Below, piece by piece: positions 18,291 through 27,207 of a stretch of 64,000 nt of DNA (positions within the stretch are counted from its first letter, which is position 1; each line of letters starts with the position of its first letter). A program made the position numbers and the translations under genes. The DNA is from Dechloromonas sp. TW-R-39-2. Its GTDB lineage: Bacteria > Pseudomonadota > Gammaproteobacteria > Burkholderiales > Rhodocyclaceae. The stretch spans positions 3,066,001 through 3,130,000 of the forward strand of contig NZ_CP045202.1 of assembly GCF_016864195.1 (NCBI RefSeq), read 5' to 3'. The notes beneath the pieces are model-generated. The model was not told where the DNA came from and ran no database searches. It worked only from the letters and a program-made list of their open reading frames with translations.

Positions 18291-19631
18291 TTACGGAGAC
18301 CTTCCTGCGGCTTCCATCGCCTTTTTCATCAACGGCAAAAGCAAGCCGGCGGCAACGACAAGGCTCAGCACCGATGCCAGCCAGAAACCAGCCACGCCCA
18401 TGGGCCGAGGCCCGTAATAGCACAGCCAGTTGCCGCCCAGCAGGCCGACGCCCCAAAAGCAGAAGGTCTGAACCAACATCGGGACAAAGGTCACCCGGTA
18501 AGCTCGCAAAACATGCCCGGCAATAGTCTGAATGGCATCAAAAACCTGGTAGACCACGAGAAAGACGATCAGGCCGCGCGCCACTGCACGTACAGCTTCA
18601 TCGTCCGTATAGACGGTCAACAACGGTTCGATGGTCAGCCACAGCAGCATGCTGACCAGCAACGAAAAGACCGCCCCCAGGATCATTCCGACCCGGGTCG
18701 CCTGATGCGCCAAAGCCCAGTTGCGCGCCCCGACCGCCTGGCCCACCGTCGCCATTGTCGCAATCGCCAGGGAAAGCGGCAGCATATAAGTCAGCGCCGA
18801 AAGATTGGCGATGATTCGATGGCCGGCGACAACCGTTGCCCCCTGCGCGGAGACAAAGAGACTGACCAGCGTAAAGGCTGTAATTTCAACCAGGTTGGAC
18901 AGTCCCATTGGAACACCAAGATGCAATAGCTCGCGCCAAGCTGCCAGACGCGGTTTCTGCCAATTGGCAAAGGGCCGGTAACGCGCCCCCAGAGGGCCGA
19001 AGTGAAGATAGGCGGCACCGCACAGGCATGCCAGCCAGGCAATCAGTACGTTCGACAATGCACACCCCGCCACACCGAGCGGCTCGCCAAACCACCCTTG
19101 CTGCGCAAGCCCCCAAGCCAGCACGGCGTGCAAGACCAGGCTATACAAACCGATCCCCATCAGGACTCGCGGTTTCCCCAGGGCATTGCAAAATGCGTAG
19201 AAAGTTCGATAGCAAAGCGCGGCCGGCAAGCCCCAGGCCAGCAATGCCAAATATTGCCGAACCTTGAGGTCGACCGCGGGATCCATTTCCGCCATGGCCA
19301 GAGCACCACCCGGATGAAGAAGGAAAAGTACGCCGGGCACCGCCAGCAACAAGGCTAGCCAAAACCCTTGCTGCAGCACGGCGGCCACTTCGCCATCCCG
19401 CTTTGCACCATGCAGATGTGCGACGACCGGCGCAACGGCCTGCAAGATACCGACCAGGGCAAAAACGAGTGAAATATAAATGCCCCCGCCGATTGCGACA
19501 GCAGCCAGGTCGATCGGACTGACATGACCCAGCACCACCGTATCGACCACCATCATGCCGATGGAAGACAACTGGGCAATCAGGATAGGAAAAGCATGGG
19601 CCAGCAGCCCGCGTGCAGCGACTAAAAACAT
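18291..19631 (-). CDS. MATE-family multidrug/sodium antiporter
   Basis: 446 residues and twelve predicted membrane segments in two six-helix halves, as in NorM. Conserved features are the N-terminal segment with Asp in VVDTVVLGHVSPIDLAAVAIG, and a second half beginning LHLGVPMGLSNLVEI. It would export cationic compounds using an ion gradient. It lies alone between sucC and the divergent paaK. Confidence 0.9.
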   Translation of the reverse strand: MFLVAARGLLAHAFPILIAQLSSIGMMVVDTVVLGHVSPIDLAAVAIGGGIYISLVFALVGILQAVAPVVAHLHGAKRDGEVAAVLQQGFWLALLLAVPGVLFLLHPGGALAMAEMDPAVDLKVRQYLALLAWGLPAALCYRTFYAFCNALGKPRVLMGIGLYSLVLHAVLAWGLAQQGWFGEPLGVAGCALSNVLIAWLACLCGAAYLHFGPLGARYRPFANWQKPRLAAWRELLHLGVPMGLSNLVEITAFTLVSLFVSAQGATVVAGHRIIANLSALTYMLPLSLAIATMATVGQAVGARNWALAHQATRVGMILGAVFSLLVSMLLWLTIEPLLTVYTDDEAVRAVARGLIVFLVVYQVFDAIQTIAGHVLRAYRVTFVPMLVQTFCFWGVGLLGGNWLCYYGPRPMGVAGFWLASVLSLVVAAGLLLPLMKKAMEAAGRSP

Positions 19632-19738
19632 CAGTCAATTGTCGCATGGTCGCCACTAAAAAATGCGAAAGAGGCTTGATCTGGCTCAAGCAGGGAGGTC
19701 GCACGAAACATGACAATCGATAAAAAAAGGGGGAGAAA

Positions 19739-21040
19739 ATGAAATCAAAAAATGGATTGCATGACATAGAAACAGCCAGTCGCGACGAAATAAGCACACT
19801 TCAGGTCGAACGCCTGCGCTGGACACTGAATCACGCCTACAACAATGTCAGTCACTACAAAGCAAAGTTTGACGCCGCCGGAATCCACCCGGATGATTTC
19901 CACACACTGGATGACTTGGCCAAATTCCCATTCACCACCAAGCAGGACCTGCGCGACAACTACCCCTACGGGATGTTTGCCGTGCCGCGTGAAGAAGTTG
20001 TCCGCATTCACGCCTCAAGTGGTACAACCGGCAAGCCGACCGTCGTCGGTTACACACAAAAGGATATCGACACTTGGGCCGACCTGATTGCCCGTTCGAT
20101 TCACGCATCCGGCGGACGCAAAGGTGACATTGTCCACGTGGCCTACGGCTACGGATTATTTACCGGCGGTCTGGGCGCGCATTACGGTGCCGAAAAACTC
20201 GGCTGCACCGTAATTCCGATGTCTGGCGGCCAAACCGAGAAGCAAGTTCAACTGATCTGCGACTTCAAGCCGGCCATCATCATGGTCACCCCATCGTACA
20301 TGCTCAATATCGCTGACGAATTCCGCCGCCAGGGTATTGATCCTCGCAGCACGGCCTTGCGCATCGGCATTCATGGAGCAGAACCCTGGACGGATGCCAT
20401 GCGCAGTGAAATCGAAAGAATTTTCGGCATCGATGCCATCGACATCTACGGGCTGTCCGAAGTCATCGGCCCCGGCGTGGCCAACGAGTGCATTGAGTCA
20501 AAGGATGGCCCGGTAATCTGGGAAGATCATTTCTACCCGGAGATCATCGACCCGCTGAGCGGCGAGGTTCTTCCCGAAGGCAGCCAGGGCGAACTGGTTT
20601 TTACGTCGCTCACCAAGGAAGCCATGCCGGTCGTCCGCTACCGCACGCGTGACCTGACACGCCTGCTTGCGCCAAGCGCCCGGAGCATGCGCCGGATCGG
20701 CAAGATCACCGGCCGCTCGGACGACATGCTGATCATCCGTGGGGTCAATGTCTTCCCCTCCCAGATCGAGGAGCTGATTCTCAGGCAGCCGAAGCTGTCG
20801 CCACACTACATTCTGGAAGTCAGCCGTGACGGGCATCTGGATTCGATGAAGGTCAATGTCGAACTGAAGCCTGAGTTCGAATTTACCAGCGCAGCCGAAA
20901 AGGAGTTTGTGGCGCACGACCTGCAGCACCATATCAAATCCTATATCGGCATTTCTGCCCGGATCGACATCATCGAATCCGGCGGCATCGAGCGATCGAT
21001 CGGCAAGGCAAAGCGGGTAATCGACAAGCGCCCAAAGTAA
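19739..21040 (+). CDS. paaK: Phenylacetate-CoA ligase
   Basis: 433 residues, the typical length. The AMP-binding motif is SSGTTGKPTVVGYT (about 95), followed by GAEPWTD and YGLSEVIGPGVA, then a small C-terminal domain with GRSDDMLIIRGVNVFPSQIEE. The ATG is preceded by GGGGGAGAAA. The enzyme activates phenylacetate to its CoA thioester at the start of aerobic or anaerobic phenylacetate degradation. No other paa genes are in the window, so this copy may serve an anaerobic aromatic or indoleacetate route elsewhere. Confidence 0.93.
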   Translation: MKSKNGLHDIETASRDEISTLQVERLRWTLNHAYNNVSHYKAKFDAAGIHPDDFHTLDDLAKFPFTTKQDLRDNYPYGMFAVPREEVVRIHASSGTTGKPTVVGYTQKDIDTWADLIARSIHASGGRKGDIVHVAYGYGLFTGGLGAHYGAEKLGCTVIPMSGGQTEKQVQLICDFKPAIIMVTPSYMLNIADEFRRQGIDPRSTALRIGIHGAEPWTDAMRSEIERIFGIDAIDIYGLSEVIGPGVANECIESKDGPVIWEDHFYPEIIDPLSGEVLPEGSQGELVFTSLTKEAMPVVRYRTRDLTRLLAPSARSMRRIGKITGRSDDMLIIRGVNVFPSQIEELILRQPKLSPHYILEVSRDGHLDSMKVNVELKPEFEFTSAAEKEFVAHDLQHHIKSYIGISARIDIIESGGIERSIGKAKRVIDKRPK

Positions 21041-21062
21041 ACAGCACCGTCTGGGCAAGCAC

Positions 21063-21092
21063 GGCGAGATCCCTGTCATCCGGGATTTCGCC
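21063..21092. terminator. Inverted repeat between convergent paaK and FAH gene
   Basis: An 11-bp stem (GGCGAGATCCC / GGGATTTCGCC, one wobble pair) with an 8-base loop, extended by an outer AGCAC/GTGCT pairing with a bulge. It lies in the 71-base gap between two converging genes. There is no clear T run, so it may be a weak bidirectional terminator or an mRNA 3'-end stabiliser. Confidence 0.55.
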
Positions 21093-21111
21093 GCTTGGTG
21101 CTGGCGTCAAA

Positions 21112-21813
21112 TCAAACGATACGAACCCGCAAGCCAGCCACGCCATCCACCCCGGCCTCAAGCCGGTCGCCGGGAACGATCGGGCCGACACCTGCCGGCG
21201 TGCCGGTATAAATCAGGTCCCCCGCTTCAAGCCGCACAAAAGTCGACAGATTGGCGATCACATCGGCGACTTTCCACATCATCTGATCGAGATCTCCCTC
21301 CTGACGAATCTGCCCATTGACCGAGAGCCAGATCCGGCCGGCAGCGGGATGGCCGATCTGCGCTGCTGGCTGCACGACACCGGAAACGGCGGATTGGTCG
21401 AAGCCTTTCCCCATATCCCAGGGATGTCCCTTTTCCTTGGCCCGCGCCTGAAGATCCCGGCGCGTCAGATCAAGCCCCACGGCATAACCGAAAATCATCG
21501 CTTTTGCGGCGTCGACCGTGACATTCGCCCCACCACTGCCCAACGCCACAACCAGTTCAATTTCGTGGTGCAGATTGCTCGTCAACGGCGGGTAGTTCAC
21601 TGCAATCTCACCCTCACCACTGACCACGGCATCACCTGGCTTCATGAAAAAGAATGGCGGCTCCAATCCTTCAGCCTGATCGGCAGCCCCCATCTCGCGT
21701 GCGTGTTCCGCATAATTTCGCCCGACGCAAAACACGCGGCGTACGGGAAAGCGCTGCTCAGTACCGGCAACGGGCAGAGATGAATTGGCAGCAGGCGGAA
21801 AAACGTAGCTCAT
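21112..21813 (-). CDS. Fumarylacetoacetate hydrolase-family protein
   Basis: 233 residues, the short FAH form. Metal ligands are visible in HHEIELV and GYAVGLDLTRRD, and the family signature includes GRNYAEHAREMG and GDLIYTGTPAGVGP. Closest in style to fumarylpyruvate hydrolases or oxaloacetate tautomerase/acylpyruvases of the YcgM type. It may act in the breakdown of aromatic ring-cleavage products. It converges with paaK, but a functional link is only suggestive. Confidence 0.85.
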   Translation of the reverse strand: MSYVFPPAANSSLPVAGTEQRFPVRRVFCVGRNYAEHAREMGAADQAEGLEPPFFFMKPGDAVVSGEGEIAVNYPPLTSNLHHEIELVVALGSGGANVTVDAAKAMIFGYAVGLDLTRRDLQARAKEKGHPWDMGKGFDQSAVSGVVQPAAQIGHPAAGRIWLSVNGQIRQEGDLDQMMWKVADVIANLSTFVRLEAGDLIYTGTPAGVGPIVPGDRLEAGVDGVAGLRVRIV

Positions 21814-21887
21814 GATCGGTATCCGAAAAGAAACGGGGGAGCATCAGTGTGCAACAAAGATCGACGAGGACCAAGAGAACCGCTATC

Positions 21888-22634
21888 TCAAACGGGGTTG
21901 GCCACATCGACAAACTCGCAGGACACCCCGAACTGTTCCGCCAGATGTTCCGCCAGCGCTTTGACACCATAACGTTCGGTTGCGTGATGACCGGCTGCAA
22001 TATAGGCCACACCGCTTTCGCGCGCCAGATGAACCGTCTGCTCGGAGATCTCGCCAGAAACATAGAGATCGACACCTTGCGCAATCGCCTGTTCGAAGTA
22101 TCCCTGCGCACCGCCGGAGCACCAGGCAATGCGTCTGACCGGACGTGAAGCATCGCCGATCACCAGCGGAACTCGTTGCAACGTTTTCTCGATTTGCTGT
22201 GCAAGATCACCCAGCAAGGTATTTTCGCCCACCCGGCCGAACCAGGCGATATCCTGCTCGCCAAAATATCCTTCCGGCTGCCAGTTGAACATTTTGGCCA
22301 ACTGCGCGTTATTGCCCAGAACCGGATGCGCATCGAGCGGCAAGTGGTAAGCAATCAGGCTCATCTCGTGCCGCAGCAAAGTCCCAAGGCGCTGCTTGCG
22401 CATCCCGACCACCCGGCCATCTTCACCTTTCCAGAAATAGCCGTGGTGCACCAGCACTGCATCAGCCTGGCAGGCGACTGCTGCATCGAGCAATGCCTGG
22501 CTGGCGGTCACCCCGGCAACGATGCGGACGACATCGTCGCGTCCTTCCACTTGCAGGCCATTTGGGCAATAATCCCTGAACTTTCCGGGCTCAAGCAGCC
22601 CATCCAGATACTTCACCAGTTCTTCACGTTTCAT
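21888..22634 (-). CDS. NIF3/YbgI-family dinuclear metal protein
   Basis: 248 residues. Metal-binding motifs: [14 protein letters not shown] (about 70), [12 protein letters not shown] and the C-terminal [12 protein letters not shown]. The family forms hexameric rings with two metal ions per subunit and is annotated as a GTP cyclohydrolase 1 type 2 homologue, though the role is unsettled. Its ATG lies only 14 bases from the ATG of the divergent protease gene. Confidence 0.88.
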   Translation of the reverse strand: MKREELVKYLDGLLEPGKFRDYCPNGLQVEGRDDVVRIVAGVTASQALLDAAVACQADAVLVHHGYFWKGEDGRVVGMRKQRLGTLLRHEMSLIAYHLPLDAHPVLGNNAQLAKMFNWQPEGYFGEQDIAWFGRVGENTLLGDLAQQIEKTLQRVPLVIGDASRPVRRIAWCSGGAQGYFEQAIAQGVDLYVSGEISEQTVHLARESGVAYIAAGHHATERYGVKALAEHLAEQFGVSCEFVDVANPV

Positions 22635-22648
22635 TGATACGGTCTTTC

Positions 22649-23800
22649 ATGCAGAGGTTGTGGCTGATTTTTGCACAAACGGTAACCATCGCGGTTGCCA
22701 TTCTATTTGTCGTGACCACGCTCAAACCAGAGTGGATCGGACAACGCCCGGCCGTGGTTGCCCTTCAGGAAGCGCCGCTATCCGGTGATGGAGAAGGCCG
22801 CGCCCCAGGGTCTTACCGCGATGCCTCGCGTGCCGCACTACCATCCGTTGTGCACATTTACACAACGCAGGAAATCAAGCAGCAGCGCCATCCGCTGTTC
22901 GAGGACCCCATTTTCCGTCACTTCTTCGGCGACCGCCCGGAAGGACAAGCCCAGCGCAACTCCGGCCTTGGCTCGGGAGTGATTGTCAGCGCCAACGGCT
23001 ACATCCTGACCAACTATCACGTGATCGAAGCCGCTGACGATATTCAGGTTTCGCTCAATGACGGCCATACCTACAAGGCTCGGGTCGTCGGCAGCGACCC
23101 CGAATCCGACCTGGCCATCCTACAGATCAAGGCTGAAAAATTGCCCGCCATCACCTTTGGCCAGATGGACAGCCTGCGCGTCGGCGACGTCGTGCTGGCC
23201 ATCGGTAACCCGTTCGGCGTCGGCCAGACCGTCACCATGGGTATTGTGTCGGCACTGGGCCGCTCGCACCTGGGGATCAACACCTTCGAGAACTTCATCC
23301 AGACGGATGCGGCGATCAACCCCGGCAACTCCGGCGGAGCGCTGGTCGACGTCAATGGCAATCTGGTTGGCATCAATACGGCGATTTATTCACGCACCGG
23401 CGGCTCGCATGGCATCGGTTTCGCCATCCCGGTTTCCAGCGCCAAAAGCATCATGGAACAAATTATCCAGAACGGCACGGTAACACGCGGCTGGATTGGC
23501 GTTGAAGCACAGGAAATCACGGCCGAACTGGCTGAATCATTCGGGTTACCGGACACCGAAGGCGCCCTGATTGCCGGCGTCGTCCGGGGCAGCCCGGCTG
23601 ACAGCGCCGGTATCCGCCCGGGAGATGTGCTGCTTGCGGTCAGCGGCAAAGCCGTCAAGGACCCGCAAGTCATGCTGGATCTGATTGCAGCACTCAAGCC
23701 CGACGAGCGCTCCAGCTTCCGCCTGCGTCGCGACAAGACCATCGTCGAACTGCCGGTAAAAATCGGCAAACGCCCGCCCATGCGGCTGGAAAAGGAATAA
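22649..23800 (+). CDS. Membrane-anchored HtrA-family serine protease (DegS-like)
   Basis: 383 residues from the ATG at 22649 (a TTG lies five codons upstream). One N-terminal membrane segment is followed by a trypsin-like domain with His in TNYHVIEA, Asp in DPESDLAIL and Ser in NPGNSGGAL, then a single PDZ domain (about 275-365). One anchor plus one PDZ matches DegS/AlgW, the periplasmic site-1 protease of the sigma-E stress pathway, better than soluble DegP with two PDZ domains. No good ribosome-binding site is seen. The amidotransferase gene starts 4 bases after its stop. Confidence 0.9.
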   Translation: MQRLWLIFAQTVTIAVAILFVVTTLKPEWIGQRPAVVALQEAPLSGDGEGRAPGSYRDASRAALPSVVHIYTTQEIKQQRHPLFEDPIFRHFFGDRPEGQAQRNSGLGSGVIVSANGYILTNYHVIEAADDIQVSLNDGHTYKARVVGSDPESDLAILQIKAEKLPAITFGQMDSLRVGDVVLAIGNPFGVGQTVTMGIVSALGRSHLGINTFENFIQTDAAINPGNSGGALVDVNGNLVGINTAIYSRTGGSHGIGFAIPVSSAKSIMEQIIQNGTVTRGWIGVEAQEITAELAESFGLPDTEGALIAGVVRGSPADSAGIRPGDVLLAVSGKAVKDPQVMLDLIAALKPDERSSFRLRRDKTIVELPVKIGKRPPMRLEKE

Positions 23801-23804
23801 GACC

Positions 23805-24608
23805 ATGTGCCAGTTGCTCGGGATGAACTGCAATGTCCCGACCGATATCTGTTTTTCCTTTACCGGCTTTCAGGCGCGCGGTGGAGCGACGGATGTGCAC
23901 TCGGATGGCTGGGGAATTGCATTTTTCGAAGGCAAGGGCACGCGGATTTTTCTCGATCCACAACCGTCGTGCAGCTCGCCGATTGCCGAACTGGTTCGCG
24001 CCTACCCGATCCGTTCCAAGAATGTCATTGCGCATATCCGCAAGGCAACGCAAGGATCGATAGGTCTGGAAAACACCCATCCATTCATGCGCGAACTTTG
24101 GGGTCGCTACTGGATCTTCGCCCACAACGGCAACCTGATCGACTTCGACCCAGCGCTTGACGGCAGCTTCATGCCTGTCGGACTGACAGACAGCGAGCGC
24201 GCCTTCTGCTGGCTGCTCCAGCAATTGCGCCAGCAGTTCGGCAGCTGCGCCCCTGAGCACAGCCTGCTTTTTAACGCCCTGCAGAAGTTGACCGTGGAAA
24301 TCGCCCGTCATGGCGAATTCAATTTCCTGCTCTCGCAAGGCGACAGCCTGTTCGCCCACGCCTCAACCAAGCTGAATTACATCGTCCGCCAGGCGCCATT
24401 TGCCCAGGCACACCTCAACGATCAGGATGTCACGGTCGACTTCAACGCGGTGACCAATCCGGAAGACCGCGTCGCTGTGATCGCGACGCAACCACTGACC
24501 GACAATGAATGCTGGCAGAACATGCCGGCAGGAACCTTGTGGTGGTTCGACGAGGGGCTTCCTGTGCAGACCTTGGCCACACTGCCCGGCCCAGAAAAAA
24601 AACGCTGA
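23805..24608 (+). CDS. Class II glutamine amidotransferase (YafJ-like)
   Basis: 267 residues. Cys2 right after the initiator Met (MCQLLGMNCN) is the N-terminal nucleophile of class II amidotransferases. Further motifs are SDGWGIAFF, HIRKATQG and FAHNGNL. There is no synthetase domain, so it works with an unknown acceptor; EgtC and YafJ are the nearest styles. A ribosome site (AAAAGGAATAAGACC) lies at the end of the protease gene, so they are co-transcribed. It converges with tatC with no spacer between the stop codons. Confidence 0.86.
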   Translation: MCQLLGMNCNVPTDICFSFTGFQARGGATDVHSDGWGIAFFEGKGTRIFLDPQPSCSSPIAELVRAYPIRSKNVIAHIRKATQGSIGLENTHPFMRELWGRYWIFAHNGNLIDFDPALDGSFMPVGLTDSERAFCWLLQQLRQQFGSCAPEHSLLFNALQKLTVEIARHGEFNFLLSQGDSLFAHASTKLNYIVRQAPFAQAHLNDQDVTVDFNAVTNPEDRVAVIATQPLTDNECWQNMPAGTLWWFDEGLPVQTLATLPGPEKKR

Positions 24609-25433
24609 TTATTTGCCGGAAAGATTGCGGAACGCTTCTTCCGCCTTGTCCATCTCGCCAGTCAAATCTGCCTGTTGCCCGGCGTCAACCGCGGCAGGCC
24701 CGGAAACCAGGCGGGAAGCAAGAATGCCAAGCTCGTAGAGCAGGCACATCGGAATCGCCAGCGCCAATTGTGAAACGACATCCGGCGGCGTTACCACGGC
24801 GGCCACGACAAAAGCACCGACGATGAAATAAGAGCGCCATTCCTTGAGCTTTTCGACGGTCACAACCCCCAGCTTGACCAGCACGACCAGTGCAACCGGT
24901 ACCTCAAAAGCCAGACCGAAAGCCAGGAACATGGTCATCACAAAAGACAGGTAGGCTTCGATATCCGGCGCTGGCGTAATGCTCTTCGGCGCAAAGCTTG
25001 ATATGAAATGAAACACCTGGCCGAAAACGAAGAAGTAACAGAAAGACATGCCGAGCACGAAAAGCAGCGTACTGGAAATGATCAGCGGTACGCCCAGGCG
25101 TTTTTCGTGGGCATAGAGGCCCGGCGCGATAAAAGCCCAAGCTTGATAAAGGATAAACGGCAAGGCAAGCACAAAAGCCACCATGGCCGTGACCTTGAGC
25201 GGAACCATGAAGGGCGTGATGACACCGATCGCCACCATCTTGGTGCCTTCAGGCAAGGCTTGCGTCAGCGGCGCAGCCAGCATGTCGTAAATCTCTCCCG
25301 GGCCAGGATAGAAACAAAGCACGCCAAGCACGACTGCAACAGCAATCAGGCTGCGCAGCAGACGATCGCGCAGTTCCACCAGGTGCGAGATAAACGACTC
25401 TTCTGCCGTTGCGTTTTCTTGAGAGTCGTTCAT
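24609..25433 (-). CDS. tatC: Sec-independent translocase subunit TatC
   Basis: 274 residues with six membrane segments. Conserved parts are FISHLVELRDRLLRS at the N-terminus and FGLAFEVPVALV in the middle. It is the twin-arginine signal receptor of the Tat translocase in the inner membrane. Its ATG overlaps the tatB stop (ATGA). It is the last gene of the hisE-hinT-tatABC run. Confidence 0.96.
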   Translation of the reverse strand: MNDSQENATAEESFISHLVELRDRLLRSLIAVAVVLGVLCFYPGPGEIYDMLAAPLTQALPEGTKMVAIGVITPFMVPLKVTAMVAFVLALPFILYQAWAFIAPGLYAHEKRLGVPLIISSTLLFVLGMSFCYFFVFGQVFHFISSFAPKSITPAPDIEAYLSFVMTMFLAFGLAFEVPVALVVLVKLGVVTVEKLKEWRSYFIVGAFVVAAVVTPPDVVSQLALAIPMCLLYELGILASRLVSGPAAVDAGQQADLTGEMDKAEEAFRNLSGK

Positions 25434-25798
25434 GCCACAGGTTTATTCATTGTTTCGGACAGCAATGGCGTCTCCGACGAAACCACCGAAGCCGCAGACT
25501 CGACTTCCGCCGCCACGGACTGCACCGGCGTCTCAACCACGCTGCGTGCAGCATCGAACTCCTGACGCACGGAGCTTTCCAGCGAACGGGCAGACTCGGT
25601 CACCTGCGATTGCAGTTTTTTCAGCTCATCAAGCTGAATCTCCCGATTGATGTCCGATTTGACATCATTGACGTAGCGCTGGGCGCGACCAAGCAGATGG
25701 CCGAGTGTCCGGGCTACTTTGGGCAAGCGCTCCGGACCGATGACAACCAGCGCGACGATCGCGATGACGATGAGTTCAGAAAAACCGATATCGAACAT
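25430..25798 (-). CDS. tatB: Sec-independent translocase subunit TatB
   Basis: 122 residues. N-terminal membrane segment MFDIGFSELIVIAIVALVVI followed by GPERLP, the TatB hinge motif, an amphipathic helix and a long polar tail. It pairs with TatC for signal-peptide binding. A 78-base gap separates it from tatA, and it overlaps tatC by 4 bases. Confidence 0.95.
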   Translation of the reverse strand: MFDIGFSELIVIAIVALVVIGPERLPKVARTLGHLLGRAQRYVNDVKSDINREIQLDELKKLQSQVTESARSLESSVRQEFDAARSVVETPVQSVAAEVESAASVVSSETPLLSETMNKPVA

Positions 25799-25876
25799 AA
25801 AAGATAACCAGCATCAGGGATCGTGCGATCAACCGGCAGAACTGGCAGTATCGCCATCCGCCGCAGATCGATCCGC

Positions 25877-26110
25877 TCAGCTCTTGGTTTTTTCCTTTAC
25901 TTCGACGTCAATCGTCTGGCCGCTAACTTGCTGAGCCGGCTTGGCTTCTTCTGCAGGCTTGTCAGTGGCGGTCGCCTCTTTCATGCCGTCCTTGAATCCC
26001 TTCACGGCGCCGCCCAGATCCTGGCCGACATTGCGCAGCTTCTTGGTACCGAATACGAGCATGACGATGACCAGTACGATCAGCCAGTGCCAAATGGAAA
26101 AACTGCCCAT
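25877..26110 (-). CDS. tatA: Sec-independent translocase subunit TatA
   Basis: 77 residues. A short membrane helix ([18 protein letters not shown]) is followed by the FGTKKL hinge, the amphipathic helix [19 protein letters not shown] and a charged tail. It forms the pore-like oligomer of the Tat system. It lies 9 bases after hinT. Confidence 0.95.
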   Translation of the reverse strand: MGSFSIWHWLIVLVIVMLVFGTKKLRNVGQDLGGAVKGFKDGMKEATATDKPAEEAKPAQQVSGQTIDVEVKEKTKS

Positions 26111-26119
26111 GGATATCTC

Positions 26120-26470
26120 CTAGATACGTTTGAGCATCGGACCCACCGGGTCCGTACCGCCCACGATATGTGCGTGCAGATGCGGCACTTCCTGCTGCCC
26201 CACCCGACCTGTGTTGATGATGACACGAAAGCCATCGGCACTGCCTTGACTACAGGCAATTTCATTGGCCTTGGCCAGAATGCGGCCAAGCACCAAGGTA
26301 TCGTCTACGCCTGCGGTCGCCAGCGAAGTAATGTGCTTTTTCGGGATCACCAGCACATGCACCGGACGCAGGGGATTGATGTCATTGAAAGCGAGGATTT
26401 CCTCGTCTTCATAGACTTTGCTGGCCGGAATTTCTCCGCGAACGATCCTGCAGAAAATACAGTCGCTCAC
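26120..26470 (-). CDS. hinT: HIT-family purine nucleoside phosphoramidase (HinT)
   Basis: 116 residues. The histidine triad is HLHAHIVGG near the C-terminus, and the N-terminus CIFCRIVRGEIPASKVYED is typical of HinT. It hydrolyses AMP-lysine and other phosphoramidates. The ATG overlaps the hisE stop codon (ATGA), the usual betaproteobacterial arrangement. Confidence 0.95.
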   Translation of the reverse strand: MSDCIFCRIVRGEIPASKVYEDEEILAFNDINPLRPVHVLVIPKKHITSLATAGVDDTLVLGRILAKANEIACSQGSADGFRVIINTGRVGQQEVPHLHAHIVGGTDPVGPMLKRI

Positions 26471-26793
26471 TTCGCGCCCCGGGCAGCCTTTTCGTCAATA
26501 CCGGAGATTCCTTCGCGACGACGCATTTCCTGCGACACGTCTTCGATGGTCAGGCCATAAAAGGCGAGCAGGACCAGAACGTGATAAATGACGTCGGTCG
26601 ATTCCCAGACGATTTTCAGGCGCTTGCCTTCCTTGCCGGCCATGATCAATTCGGCACATTCCTCGCCGATTTTTTTCAGGATCGAATCCGGGCCTTCAGA
26701 GAAAAGCTTGGCGGTATAGGATTTTTCCGGGTCGGCATTGCGGCGCGAGGCCAGCGTTTCGGACAACCGGTGCAGGATGTCATGCGTGCTCAT
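26467..26793 (-). CDS. hisE: Phosphoribosyl-ATP pyrophosphohydrolase HisE
   Basis: 108 residues with the all-alpha NTP pyrophosphohydrolase motif (GEECAELIMAGKE, and SADVIYH-like STDVIYHVLVLLA). It catalyses the second step of histidine synthesis. In the uninterrupted state its ATG would overlap the end of hisI; here the integrated element has moved hisI 7 kb away. The AAGGA ribosome site (26806-26810) lies inside the left attachment repeat, so translation signals survived. Confidence 0.95.
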   Translation of the reverse strand: MSTHDILHRLSETLASRRNADPEKSYTAKLFSEGPDSILKKIGEECAELIMAGKEGKRLKIVWESTDVIYHVLVLLAFYGLTIEDVSQEMRRREGISGIDEKAARGAK

Positions 26794-26797
26794 TTTG

Positions 26798-26819
26798 CGT
26801 AAATTTCCTTAGGGTCTTT
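26798..26819. repeat. Left attachment-site repeat of the element (hisE side)
   Basis: A 22-bp sequence beginning CGTAAATTT and ending GGGTCTTT, identical to 33808-33829; the match continues 4 more bases with one mismatch. Read on the minus strand it encodes the last residues of HisI (KDPKEIY). Beyond it towards hisE the frame would end GCA AAA TGA, overlapping the hisE ATG. This is the native hisI end left behind on the hisE side. Confidence 0.93.
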
Positions 26820-26886
26820 TAAAGTCCTTCTGCAAGCAGCCCTGCCTATAGCACTCTGCCTGCAGCATATGGCTTAACTACTTACG

Positions 26887-26898
26887 TAGCTACACACA
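26887..26898 (+). repeat. Candidate integrase arm-type site, left
   Basis: TAGCTACACACA, a 12-bp sequence repeated in the same orientation at 33677-33688, with a near copy TAGCCACACAC at 33665-33675. Copies lie 68 bases inside the left repeat and about 120-140 bases inside the right one, the positions expected for integrase arm-binding sites. Inferred from position and repetition. Confidence 0.5.
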
Positions 26899-26916
26899 AC
26901 TAGATCAATGGGAACA

Positions 26917-26945
26917 ATTCTACCCTAGCAACACACTATCGTCAG
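26917..26945 (-). promoter_or_regulatory. Candidate outward promoter towards hisE-hinT-tatABC
   Basis: On the minus strand a -35-like CTGACG (26940-26945) and a -10-like TAGAAT (26917-26922) are separated by 17 bases. Transcription would start near 26910, about 115 bases before the hisE ATG. It lies within the element and points outwards. Match quality is moderate (4/6 and 5/6), so this is a hypothesis. Confidence 0.4.
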
Positions 26946-27207
26946 CCGTGGGACACCTGAATAGCTCTATCTCCTTCTTTGACACTTTTAGAGGAAGAGA
27001 GTTACCAGCTCACAGAAAAGGAAATGACACTTTTAGAAGAAAGGAAGCAGCCACCGAGTAAGACGGGGTAACTTTCGAAGAGCCATAACGTCGTCATGGC
27101 TCGCCAATGTCACAACAGAAAAAAATTCCATTTCGAAATTTTTCAATCCCTTGAACGTAAAACCCTATGGAATAATCGCCCCTCAGTCACCCAGTACACA
27201 ACACCAA
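26946..27207. other. Non-coding left end of the element with a repeated 17-mer
   Basis: Together with 26794-26945 this is about 410 bases without a convincing gene. Besides the attachment repeat, the arm-like site and the candidate promoter, it contains TGACACTTTTAGARGAA twice in direct orientation (26980-26996 and 27025-27041, one difference, 45 bases apart), which looks like paired protein-binding sites. Short frames here have no ribosome sites. Confidence 0.6.
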
